Source: Desulfobacterium sp.
GTDB taxonomy: Bacteria; Desulfobacterota; Desulfobacteria; Desulfobacterales; Desulfobacteraceae
Direction: 5' to 3'
Assembly (NCBI GenBank): GCA_030145245.1
Contig: JAQYWC010000011.1
Location: 111,155 to 175,154, forward strand
DNA: 64,000 nt
The position numbers and the translations under genes were made by a program. The notes under the pieces were generated by a model. That model made no database searches. It saw only the letters and a program-made list of their open reading frames with translations, and was not told where the DNA came from. Every line of letters starts with the position of its first letter. The first letter of the stretch is position 1. Positions 1 through 7,106 of this stretch are shown here, piece by piece.

Positions 1-125
1 CCCTGGTTGATGGGGTGATCATGGTGGTAGAGGCCGGGGTCACCTCAAAGCGGGATGTTCAGCGGGCCGTTGATATGATTCCCAGGGAGAAATTCCTTGG
101 GTTTGTTCTGAACCGGCAGAAATAA
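1..125 (+). CDS. C-terminal end of polysaccharide-biosynthesis tyrosine autokinase (partial)
   Basis: Only the last 40 codons are present, read from base 3 to a TAA at 123-125. The peptide contains DGVIMVVEAG, then a VQRAV helix and the closing FLGFVLNR. This matches the end of the bacterial tyrosine kinase (CpsD/Wzc C-terminal, ParA-like) fold, where an exposed VVxAG strand is followed by a helix and a GVVLN strand. In exopolysaccharide loci such kinases control chain length and export. The gene immediately downstream is the ExeA-like ATPase typical of XrtA/PEP-CTERM polysaccharide loci, which supports the assignment. The catalytic Walker motifs and any Tyr cluster lie outside the window, so the call rests on the tail and the neighbour. 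Confidence 0.6.
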   Translation, partial: LVDGVIMVVEAGVTSKRDVQRAVDMIPREKFLGFVLNRQK

Positions 126-127
126 CC

Positions 128-1243
128 ATGTATACAGAGTTTTACGGGTTTAAGGAAAAACCGTTCCACCTGGTGCCCAATCCGGCCTATCTCTATCTGA
201 GTGCACGCCATGAAAACGCACTGACCTACCTTGAGTACGGTCTTGCCGAAAAGGTCGGGTTCATCATGCTCACCGGCGACATCGGCATGGGTAAGACCAC
301 CCTTATCAGGCACATCCTGAACGAGGTGGAGTCTGACATGGATGTGGCCGTTATTTTTAACACCAACGTGCTGTCCAATGATCTTATCTCCCTGATCCTC
401 ACGGAATTTGAGATCGAGCATGACCAGGAGATGACCAAGGCAAAATCCCTGGAGCTTTTTTACGGGTTTCTGATTGAGAAATATGCCAGAGGACGGAAGG
501 TGCTCCTCATCATTGACGAGGCCCAGAACCTCTCCGACGAGGTGCTGGAGGAGATTCGGATGCTCTCCAACCTTCAGACGGATGAGGATATGCTGCTCCA
601 GATCATGATCGTGGGGCAGCCGGAGCTCAGGGAGAAGATCCAGAGTCCAAGGCTCGAACAGTTTGCCCAGCGTATCGCCGTGAGCTACCACCTTTCGCCC
701 ATGGAGCTGGAAGAGAGCCGTGCCTATATCGCCCACAGGTTGAAAAAGGCCGGGGGCAGGGCTGACATCTTCGATGACAGTGCCATGGAGATGATCTTTG
801 AGGCGTCGGCAGGCATTCCAAGGCGGGTGAATCTCCTGTGTGACGCAGCCCTGGTCTATGGATTTGCCGACAATGCCGAAACCATCAACAGCACCATCGT
901 CTCCCAGGTGATCCAGGATAAGGGAGGCATGGGCATCATTGAAAGCCGGCAGGAGCCGATTCCCCTGATGGACAGAATCGACGAAACCACCGGCGGTGGG
1001 CATAAGGACAGTCCCGATCTTCTGCGGCGGCTGGCAGTTGTTGAGAATTCCCTTGCCAAGCTCCAGGCCCAGGTGGAGTTCCAGGTGGAGAACCTGGAAA
1101 AGCGGGAGATCGATTCTAAGGATGAACTTGTTAACAAGCTCCACCGCATGCTTGCAGCCGAACGTAAGATCAACTTGAAACTGACCTACGACTATGGGCG
1201 GCTCAAGGAAAAATACCTTGTTCTGGCAGGCAAACAAAAATAA
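128..1243 (+). CDS. ExeA-like AAA ATPase of the XrtA/PEP-CTERM exopolysaccharide locus
   Basis: The 371-aa protein opens with MYTEFYGFKEKPFHLVPNP, the N-terminal signature of ExeA/GspA-type ATPases found in exosortase-associated polysaccharide loci. Walker A (GDIGMGKTTL) is near residue 50, Walker B (LLIIDEAQNL) near residue 127, and a sensor region with GIPRRVNLLCD lies near residue 235. The last 80 residues are a charged, probably coiled-coil tail (KLQAQVEFQVENLEKRE). It starts 2 bases after the stop of the upstream kinase, so the two genes are co-transcribed. The likely role is an energy-coupling or assembly ATPase for the polysaccharide export machine; the substrate is not visible. A PEP-CTERM protein encoded at 32474 fits the presence of an exosortase system. 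The gene ends before a strong terminator at 1322-1370. Confidence 0.88.
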   Translation: MYTEFYGFKEKPFHLVPNPAYLYLSARHENALTYLEYGLAEKVGFIMLTGDIGMGKTTLIRHILNEVESDMDVAVIFNTNVLSNDLISLILTEFEIEHDQEMTKAKSLELFYGFLIEKYARGRKVLLIIDEAQNLSDEVLEEIRMLSNLQTDEDMLLQIMIVGQPELREKIQSPRLEQFAQRIAVSYHLSPMELEESRAYIAHRLKKAGGRADIFDDSAMEMIFEASAGIPRRVNLLCDAALVYGFADNAETINSTIVSQVIQDKGGMGIIESRQEPIPLMDRIDETTGGGHKDSPDLLRRLAVVENSLAKLQAQVEFQVENLEKREIDSKDELVNKLHRMLAAERKINLKLTYDYGRLKEKYLVLAGKQK

Positions 1244-1321
1244 AAAGGAATAGCTGTTGGGCCTTCTTGGGCTGAAGCGCAGAAGTTAATAAGCACTATG
1301 TTTTAGGTTCATGGAAATACG

Positions 1322-1370
1322 ACACCCTGGGTGGTCATTGAAAAGTGACCATCCAGGGTGTTTTTGTTTT
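1322..1370 (+). terminator. Rho-independent terminator
   Basis: A 16-bp stem (ACACCCTGGGTGGTCA paired with TGACCATCCAGGGTGT, one G-U pair) with an 8-nt loop is followed by TTTTGTTTT. It ends the plus-strand polysaccharide operon and sits between convergent genes. It may also stop the minus-strand transcript, although the T tract on that side is poor. Confidence 0.9.
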
Positions 1371-1380
1371 CAGCAGAAGA

Positions 1381-1908
1381 TTATTTGTAGTACCGGTCCT
1401 TTTCACTGTAGATGCAGCCGCAGTACTGCTGGCGGTACATCTCCAGGCGTTTTGACTCCTCTATCCCCTGTTTCCATCCCTCCCGGAAATCCCGGTACAC
1501 GAATTTTATCCCCTCTTTTTTAGCGACAGCCTCGGCGGTCTCACAGATGAGCTTGTGGTTCTGGAACTTGCTGTAGAGAAGGGTTGAGGAGAATCCGTCA
1601 AATTTTCCTTTTTTGGCGATCTTGGCCGTTGCCTTCAGGCGATCATAATAGCAAAAACGGCACCGGTCCGACTCCCTGAACGCCACGGATCTGAGAAAGC
1701 GTTCCAGCTCATACCCCTTCTGCCATATCATTCCAAGCCCTTGGGCCTCGGCGTATTCCTTCAGGGTCTCTTCCCTTTTCATGCACTCTGTCAGGGGATG
1801 GATGTTGTGGCGATAGAAGAATCCCATCACCTCCATGCCCTCTTTTCTCAGCACCTCAAGGGGGTGGATGGTGCAGGGGCCGCAGCAGCAGTGTAAAAGG
1901 ATCTTCAA
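1381..1908 (-). CDS. queH: Epoxyqueuosine reductase QueH
   Basis: The 175-aa protein has the DUF208/QueH layout: an N-terminal HCCCGPC motif, a central CRFCYYDR motif and a C-terminal QYCGCIYS motif. These cysteines are those that bind the [4Fe-4S] cluster and neighbouring metal site in QueH. The enzyme reduces epoxyqueuosine to queuosine in the wobble position of tRNAs with GUN anticodons, replacing the cobalamin-dependent QueG. Length is normal for the family (about 175-200 aa). Its start overlaps the yggS stop by 4 bases, so it is the last gene of a maf-yggS-queH transcript. No odd features are seen. Confidence 0.92.
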   Translation of the reverse strand: MKILLHCCCGPCTIHPLEVLRKEGMEVMGFFYRHNIHPLTECMKREETLKEYAEAQGLGMIWQKGYELERFLRSVAFRESDRCRFCYYDRLKATAKIAKKGKFDGFSSTLLYSKFQNHKLICETAEAVAKKEGIKFVYRDFREGWKQGIEESKRLEMYRQQYCGCIYSEKDRYYK

Positions 1909-2597
1909 TCTCTTTCTCCGAAAATGGCTGTTCCGATTCTCACCATGGTGGATCCCTCTTCAATGGCCACCCTGAAATCCCCGCTCATGCCCATGGAAAG
2001 GTGTTCCATGGAGACGTTCGGGATGTTTTCCTGTTCAATGGCGGATTTTATCCGGGCCAGGGCCTTGAAAAAGGGGCGTGCCTTTTCAGGGGCACCAAAA
2101 AACGGGGGCATGCCCATGAGTCCCTTTATGGAGACGTTTCCAAGGGCTGATATCTCTTTGACAAGGGCCAGGGCGTCGTCAGCGGTGGTTCCGGATTTGG
2201 ACTCCTCCTGGCTGATGTTGATCTGGATCAGGATCTTCTGGGTCTTGTCGATCTTCTTTGCCTGCTTGTTGATCTCCTTTGCAAGCTTCAAGGAGTCCAC
2301 CGTATGGATCAGGTCAAAGTGCTTCACGGCAAAGCGCGCCTTGTTGGACTGAAGGTGGCCGATGAAGTGCCAGGCCGCTGGAATCTCTCCCAGGGTCTCG
2401 ATTTTGTCGATGGCCTCCTGGATGTAGTTTTCACCGAGGATGGTGACCCCCGCATCCACTGCCTCCTTTACTGTGGCCGCACTCTTTCTCTTGCTGACGC
2501 TGACCAGGAGGACCTCGTCCGGGTTGCGGCTGGATGCACTGGCAGCGCTTTGGATCTCATCTTGTATGGTCAGCAGTCGGTTTTTTATGTCGTTCAT
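1905..2597 (-). CDS. yggS: YggS-family pyridoxal 5'-phosphate homeostasis protein
   Basis: This 230-aa protein is a PLP-binding single-domain TIM barrel of the alanine racemase N-terminal type. The PLP lysine lies in VSVSKRKS near residue 36. The family signature LSMGMSGDFRVAI followed by GSTMVRIG and IFGER is at the C-terminus. The family buffers free PLP and affects amino-acid and keto-acid balance; it has no confirmed catalytic reaction. Length is typical. It overlaps queH by 4 bases and lies 12 bases after the maf stop, so the three genes are probably one transcript. Confidence 0.93.
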   Translation of the reverse strand: MNDIKNRLLTIQDEIQSAASASSRNPDEVLLVSVSKRKSAATVKEAVDAGVTILGENYIQEAIDKIETLGEIPAAWHFIGHLQSNKARFAVKHFDLIHTVDSLKLAKEINKQAKKIDKTQKILIQINISQEESKSGTTADDALALVKEISALGNVSIKGLMGMPPFFGAPEKARPFFKALARIKSAIEQENIPNVSMEHLSMGMSGDFRVAIEEGSTMVRIGTAIFGERD

Positions 2598-2609
2598 GGT
2601 TTTTTTATT

Positions 2610-3221
2610 CTATCCATTGGGGGTTGAGTCGTTATTTGGAGAAAGGGTGATCACCCCTTGTGCCAGGAGAATCTCGATCACCTCGCACACGGGAAGGCCG
2701 ACAACGTTGGTGTAGGAGCCGTTGATGCTCTTTACCAGAAAGGTGCCAAGCCCCTGGATAGCATAGGCTCCTGCCTTGTCAAAGGGTTCGTCCGTGCCCA
2801 CGTACCATTGAATCTCCTGGTCAGAGAGATCCTTGAACTTCACCTCGGTGGTGACAGCTTGAGTGATTGTCTGGCCCTCGTTGCTGCAGCACAGGGTAAA
2901 CCCGGTGTAGACCGTATGGGTGCGGTTGCTCAGGTGCTTGAGCATGGTTGCGGCATGGTCGATGGAGTCGGGTTTTTCAAGGATTTTGTCATCAATGACC
3001 ACCACGGTGTCGGCGCCCAGGGTCCAGGCTTCGGGGTGGCGGGCGGCTATGAACCGGGCCTTTTCCATGGAAAGTCGCTTTACATAGGCTTCGGGTGATT
3101 CCGAAGCAAGCAGCTTTTCTTCGATGTCTGCCGGCTCCACGGTAAACTGGATGCCCGCCTGTTCGAGCAGGTACTTTCTCCGGGGCGATTGTGACGCAAG
3201 AATTAGTTTTTTAGTATTCAT
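2610..3221 (-). CDS. maf: Maf-family nucleoside triphosphate pyrophosphatase
   Basis: The 203-aa protein begins LILASQSPRRKYLLEQAG, the Maf signature, and carries LGADTVVVID near residue 66 and a YTGFTLC segment. Maf proteins hydrolyse non-canonical or modified NTPs such as dTTP, UTP or m7GTP to the monophosphate, limiting their incorporation into nucleic acids. The ATG at 3221 is chosen because the family starts about five residues before the ILASxSPRR strand; an upstream in-frame extension to 3305 lacks homology and would be spurious. It is the first gene of the maf-yggS-queH group. Confidence 0.92.
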   Translation of the reverse strand: MNTKKLILASQSPRRKYLLEQAGIQFTVEPADIEEKLLASESPEAYVKRLSMEKARFIAARHPEAWTLGADTVVVIDDKILEKPDSIDHAATMLKHLSNRTHTVYTGFTLCCSNEGQTITQAVTTEVKFKDLSDQEIQWYVGTDEPFDKAGAYAIQGLGTFLVKSINGSYTNVVGLPVCEVIEILLAQGVITLSPNNDSTPNG

Positions 3222-3342
3222 GGACCATTCTTTTACCAGAACCGGATTCCCCTTACAAGGGGGTTCTATTTTTTTGTAAGCCTCTTGCAAGCTTTTTGCT
3301 TGCAATTTCTTTTCGGATACTATATTAACACATTCATTATTT

Positions 3343-3430
3343 GCCTGGGTGGCGGAACTGGTAGACGCAAGGGACTTAAAATCCCTCGGAGATTATCTCT
3401 GTACGAGTTCAATTCTCGTCCCAGGTACCA
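3343..3430 (+). tRNA. tRNA-Leu (anticodon UAA)
   Basis: The sequence folds as a class II tRNA. The acceptor stem is GCCTGGG paired with CCCAGGT (first pair G-U), followed by discriminator A and an encoded CCA. The D arm contains GGCGGAACTGGTAGACGC. The anticodon loop CTTAAAA (anticodon TAA) is closed by AGGGA/TCCCT. A long variable arm and a T arm with GTTCAATTC follow. The long variable arm and UAA anticodon identify leucine. A strong terminator follows at 3439. Confidence 0.97.
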
Positions 3431-3438
3431 TTGAACAT

Positions 3439-3477
3439 AAGGGTTTAGCCGGATTTCGGCTAAACCCTTTTTGTTTT
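3439..3477 (+). terminator. Rho-independent terminator of tRNA-Leu
   Basis: A perfect 13-bp stem (AAGGGTTTAGCCG with CGGCTAAACCCTT) and a 5-nt loop are followed by TTTGTTTT, starting 8 bases after the tRNA CCA end. Confidence 0.93.
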
Positions 3478-4135
3478 CCGGCTATCGGAAAAATAGGTTT
3501 GTCCCCGCTCTGGCCCCGCTTTTTTTGATTACATAATGTTATATTCTGTTGTCTATACAGAGGTGATAAGACCGAGATCGACTGATTTGATCAATTACAG
3601 CTTCAGATATTCAGTCGGTGATATCGAATTGCGGGTGCTCACTGATTATTGAAAAGATTAGATCCGATAGGAGGGTAGGGGGGGGCTAATTTCAAGGTCT
3701 GTGATGTATGGCTGAGGTTCGTAAGCTGGTATATATGGGTTCTGGGACTGCTGAATTTTTCATTGGAGCACAGGACTTCGGATTTCTAATCCGTAGGTCG
3801 CAGGTTCGAGTCCTACCAGGCGCTCCATTAAACTCAAGGCTCTCGGGAAAATCTCCTTGGGGCTTTTTTGTTTCTCCGGTCAACCTCCGGTCCTCTTGAA
3901 TTTTTCCCTTATTGCAATTGTGTTTATGATCCTGTGGTCTTTCTGTTCAATGTAGATCTCACGTTACTGTAAATTATCATTTGATCTATGCTGGCGTAGA
4001 TTCTATCAACTCGGAAGGATATAGAGAGTACGTAATGAACCGGGAACCGACATCCCCAAAATTGGATTGTTTTTATTCCCCCTTTATTCATAATGTCTTT
4101 TATCCCACCTGTGCCACTTCTAAGGGGTAGATTTT
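3478..4135. other. Gene-free stretch between tRNA-Leu and the CHAT operon
   Basis: No credible coding region is seen in these 658 bases. The only recognisable content is the tRNA-Arg 3' fragment at 3765-3827 and a weak imperfect hairpin with a T run just after it (3831-3872), probably the decayed terminator of the original tRNA gene. A G8 run occurs near 3680. Composition is AT-rich compared with the left flank. Confidence 0.6.
3765..3827 (+). pseudogene. 3' fragment of tRNA-Arg (UCU), probable integration scar
   Basis: From GGAGCACAGGACTTCGG onward the sequence matches the end of the D arm, the anticodon arm with loop TTTCTAA (anticodon TCT), the variable loop, the T arm (GCAGGTTCGAGTCCTAC) and the 3' acceptor strand CAGGCGC plus TCCA of a tRNA-Arg. 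The 5' acceptor strand and most of the D arm are missing: the bases to the left (ATTTTTCATT) do not pair with the acceptor strand. The T stem has a C-A mismatch, a sign of decay. A tRNA 3' fragment of this kind is what tyrosine-recombinase integration leaves at one end of an element. No integrase gene or intact tRNA-Arg is in the window. Confidence 0.8.
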
Positions 4136-5434
4136 TCAGCCACGATATACCATCTCGAGGGCCAATGCTCTGGATAAATCTTCAGGGTCTTGATCGGAGA
4201 TAGCGTCAATCCTGGAAAAAAAATCCAGTTGCTCGTTAATAATGTCGCCACTCAGGCGAAATTCTTTAGACCGGTTTTTAAGATAGGGAATATCATCCCA
4301 TCGTTTCGCAATCTCACGGAGGTTGATTTCAACAGTCTTGGGCAGGCTTGTTCGTTCAGCAATGGAGGCGGTGCGTTGAAGGACCGCCTTTGGGCTCAGT
4401 GCGGTTCTGGGACCTCGCGTGGGCATGCTTTCATAGGAATAATTCCCACTTAGCAGGTTGTATTGGGCAACAGCCACTTCAAAATCAACCTTATAGACCA
4501 GTGGCAGATGGATGCGGTGCTGTCGAGTCAAATCTGGAGACCGCACCACCTCCCTAACAAGATGCCTGAAAATAACATCGGCTTCAGCATGATTTCCTTG
4601 CAAAACGAGTTCCTCGGTTTGCTTCCACAGCCGGTGAAAGGGAAGGATTTCATGATTTCGTCTGTCGCGCTCAAGAATTCTGACCAGGCAGTAGTCGTGC
4701 TGCCGGAAAGGTTCATTCGCTTCGCGTGTCCCAAAATGAAGACGATTGTTCTTTACCCACAGATTCTCTTCCTTGATTTTATTTTCCGGACAGTTGATAT
4801 AGGCCAGGTAACATTCTTTGAATTGTCTCGGATCGCCGGTTCTGTCGCTGAAAGACTCCCTGGTCCCCAACCGGTATTGCGTGCCGTTGATGCCCATCAG
4901 GGAGGAAATGCTTTCTTTCATGTTACGGGCAATGTTCAAATAGGCCGAGAGTCCGCTTCTATCGACCACGTCGACGACCTTGCCCAAAAATTCAAAAAGT
5001 TTATCGGATACATCACCTCTTTTGGCCCCGTAAAGGGCCACAAATAAATCAACGTCATCTCCCATGTAGGGCAGCGGACCTGCCACCCGTGTGTTGCGGT
5101 ATTCAATCTGATCGTCGTTGATATAGTTTTCCACCTGACCGAGAAGATGGTTGCTAACCAGGAATGGCAACGCCTCCCGTTGGGCCTCCCTAGTGGGATG
5201 GTCGTGTAAAAATTCGGTCAGGACGACCACAAAAGGAGTGTATTCGGCCCAGTATTGCCGTTTATCTCGCAGAAACATTTCGGATAGCCTGACTTCGAAA
5301 TAGCTTATACCTGGCTTGATGATTCTGTCTGTGGTTTCCTGATCGAGCACCCGTGAGTCAGCGATCTTACAGTAGCACCGGGGAACATTTCTTTCCCCTC
5401 GGAATATTGCGATGTTCGCTTTGATCCAGGACAT
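4136..5434 (-). CDS. Protein of unknown family, third gene of CHAT operon
   Basis: I do not recognise this 432-aa protein. It is soluble, with no signal peptide or membrane segment. The N-terminal half contains PRCYCKIADSRVLD near residue 20, a segment with RVAGPLPYMGDDVDLF near residue 120, and a region rich in Arg, Asp and aromatic residues. The C-terminal third is helical and charged. ATG 5434 is chosen because GGGGGTGAT lies just upstream; a TTG 13 codons earlier has no site. It follows the CHAT protease gene by 66 bases on the same strand and probably belongs to the same transcript. As CHAT proteases usually act on a partner encoded beside them, it is a candidate substrate or effector, which is inference only. 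Confidence 0.7.
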   Translation of the reverse strand: MSWIKANIAIFRGERNVPRCYCKIADSRVLDQETTDRIIKPGISYFEVRLSEMFLRDKRQYWAEYTPFVVVLTEFLHDHPTREAQREALPFLVSNHLLGQVENYINDDQIEYRNTRVAGPLPYMGDDVDLFVALYGAKRGDVSDKLFEFLGKVVDVVDRSGLSAYLNIARNMKESISSLMGINGTQYRLGTRESFSDRTGDPRQFKECYLAYINCPENKIKEENLWVKNNRLHFGTREANEPFRQHDYCLVRILERDRRNHEILPFHRLWKQTEELVLQGNHAEADVIFRHLVREVVRSPDLTRQHRIHLPLVYKVDFEVAVAQYNLLSGNYSYESMPTRGPRTALSPKAVLQRTASIAERTSLPKTVEINLREIAKRWDDIPYLKNRSKEFRLSGDIINEQLDFFSRIDAISDQDPEDLSRALALEMVYRG

Positions 5435-5500
5435 ATCACCCCCATCATTTTGATTGACGTTTTTATTCTGCAAATAAGACCTGAGGCTGGAAGGGTTGTG

Positions 5501-7105
5501 TCAAATCTGCAATAGCAACACCGGAGCCGCCCATATGGTTTCCTTTTTTTGATATGTATCATACATGTCACATCGCGTTTTCAGAAAAGCATATTCGAGG
5601 GAACGGCATTTCAGTAAATTCTGGTAGAACCGCTTTGCATGGTCCTTGCAAATATCGTCTTTCATATCCCATCGGAAACCAAGGGCAGCAGGGATTCCAC
5701 GGTCGGCGAGTTCATAGAGGAAACTCTCCTCAGAACTGTGGCAACTGCTTAAATATATAAATCTGGTCCTGGCGTCACGTAGCCATTTACTGAACAACTC
5801 GCTGGTAACTGGTTCTACTTTCCCGGTTTTATCTCCAGGAAAAAAAAGCAAACCCGCCTTTTCATCTGACCATGCTCCGCTCCCACCTTTCCCCAGCCGA
5901 TATTTACCAAAGTAAGAATGCCCGGCATAATGAACAATGTCCCAGGGTCCCTCTTTTGTCAAAAAATTGTGTACAAGTTCCCTGCTGCAAATTTCACCGT
6001 TTGCAGGTATTTTCAGCACTCGTCCCACGCCCTTTTTTCCTGGTAGAAAACCTGCGAGAAAACCCACCTCATCTTCGATGTTTTTAAGTCGGCTGTACTG
6101 CCTTTCAATACTCTCCACATAATTTTCACCAATGTTCGACTCGATGATCAGGCAGTTATGGGCGCGGTTGATATCTTTTTGAAACAAGGCCGGCTCGTAA
6201 ACGGTCACATCACTGCTGGTCCATACAGTTCGATAAATCGGTACTTTCAACATCCAGTAGTGGCATTTATGGTCCCTTCTCTCGGCAAGCGCTTCCCAAA
6301 TAAAAGGGTGAGCACCTTTTTTGACATTGAAACGTATTCTGAATTTATCCAATCCTCCACCCATCACGCTGAGCTTATCGAATCGGTTTTTAAACTCGGG
6401 ATCGCTAAGCAATACTTTTCCCAACTGCTGCCCGATTTGTTCAAGTGCCTCAGTCCAATTAGAGATCGATCCCTTTACCATCGAGTCCAGGATGCGAGTC
6501 AAACTAAAGAGCAGTTCAATCTGTTCAGAATCCACCTGGATGATAACCGGCTGACAATTGACAGGATGGCCACCGATAACATTAAAAGCCACATTCCAAA
6601 ATTCAGTCGGCTTCTGTTCTGCATCAACTGTTATGTCGACGTTAACGGCCTTGATTTCATCCTGGGGCCAGACGCATCTGCTTTTGTCTTCAAGGCAGAC
6701 CCGGGCCCGCTTGATCAGCACATCTTGCCAATTCTCCGAATATTTCATTAAATCCAGGACATAGCAATTGAGCAACTCATTCGCCTGAGCAAGCAGTTTA
6801 GAGGTATTGGAGGGCACAAAAAGAACAGCCGGTATGTGGCACCCCTGATCGTTCAATTCCTGCAGTAACCGCAAGCCCTGCATTTCATGGGAATCCGTAC
6901 TGTGATCGTCGATGGGTATGTTAACATGAATGATGATCAGGTCGAAAGGTCCTTCACCCAAGATCTTTTGCTTTGCGCCGGCGACGTGCGCCGCTTTGAC
7001 AAAGAGGGTGCCAGGCAGCTCCAGATGGTTGTGAAGGGACATTATAACTTCCCCAAGGAACTGGCTATCCCTGTCGCTGAATACCGTCAGGATGCTTTTC
7101 TCCAT
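5501..7105 (-). CDS. Receiver-like domain fused to CHAT caspase-like protease
   Basis: The 534-aa protein has two recognisable ends. Residues 1-130 follow the response-regulator receiver pattern: a DRD acidic pocket after the first strand, then FDLIIIHVNIP where a receiver has DLIILDxxMP, and IPAVLFVPS as the fourth strand. The phosphoacceptor Asp is replaced by His. Residues about 340-534 are a CHAT (caspase-HetF) domain: catalytic His in HYAGHS near 396, and catalytic Cys in YLSSCHSSEE near 455, followed by GIPAALGF. The middle is unassigned. ATG 7105 is used because GAGGAG lies 8 bases upstream; the upstream gene stops at 7107. CHAT enzymes are cysteine proteases found in bacterial conflict and cell-death systems. 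Confidence 0.85.
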   Translation of the reverse strand: MEKSILTVFSDRDSQFLGEVIMSLHNHLELPGTLFVKAAHVAGAKQKILGEGPFDLIIIHVNIPIDDHSTDSHEMQGLRLLQELNDQGCHIPAVLFVPSNTSKLLAQANELLNCYVLDLMKYSENWQDVLIKRARVCLEDKSRCVWPQDEIKAVNVDITVDAEQKPTEFWNVAFNVIGGHPVNCQPVIIQVDSEQIELLFSLTRILDSMVKGSISNWTEALEQIGQQLGKVLLSDPEFKNRFDKLSVMGGGLDKFRIRFNVKKGAHPFIWEALAERRDHKCHYWMLKVPIYRTVWTSSDVTVYEPALFQKDINRAHNCLIIESNIGENYVESIERQYSRLKNIEDEVGFLAGFLPGKKGVGRVLKIPANGEICSRELVHNFLTKEGPWDIVHYAGHSYFGKYRLGKGGSGAWSDEKAGLLFFPGDKTGKVEPVTSELFSKWLRDARTRFIYLSSCHSSEESFLYELADRGIPAALGFRWDMKDDICKDHAKRFYQNLLKCRSLEYAFLKTRCDMYDTYQKKETIWAAPVLLLQI

Positions 7106-7106
7106 A

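Noticed and set aside
59..1237. Long minus-strand open frame of 392 codons opposite the ExeA-like ATPase
   Set aside because: It lies exactly antisense to a gene with clear Walker motifs, has no recognisable domain, and has no ribosome site; it is a codon-bias shadow.
3680..3695. CRISPR or other repeat arrays in the accessory segment
   Set aside because: No regularly spaced direct repeats were seen here or anywhere else in the window; only palindromic repeats occur.
3692..3899. Short open frames on both strands (peptides like RTRTCDLRIRNPKS)
   Set aside because: They are translations of the tRNA-Arg fragment, a well-known source of false proteins.
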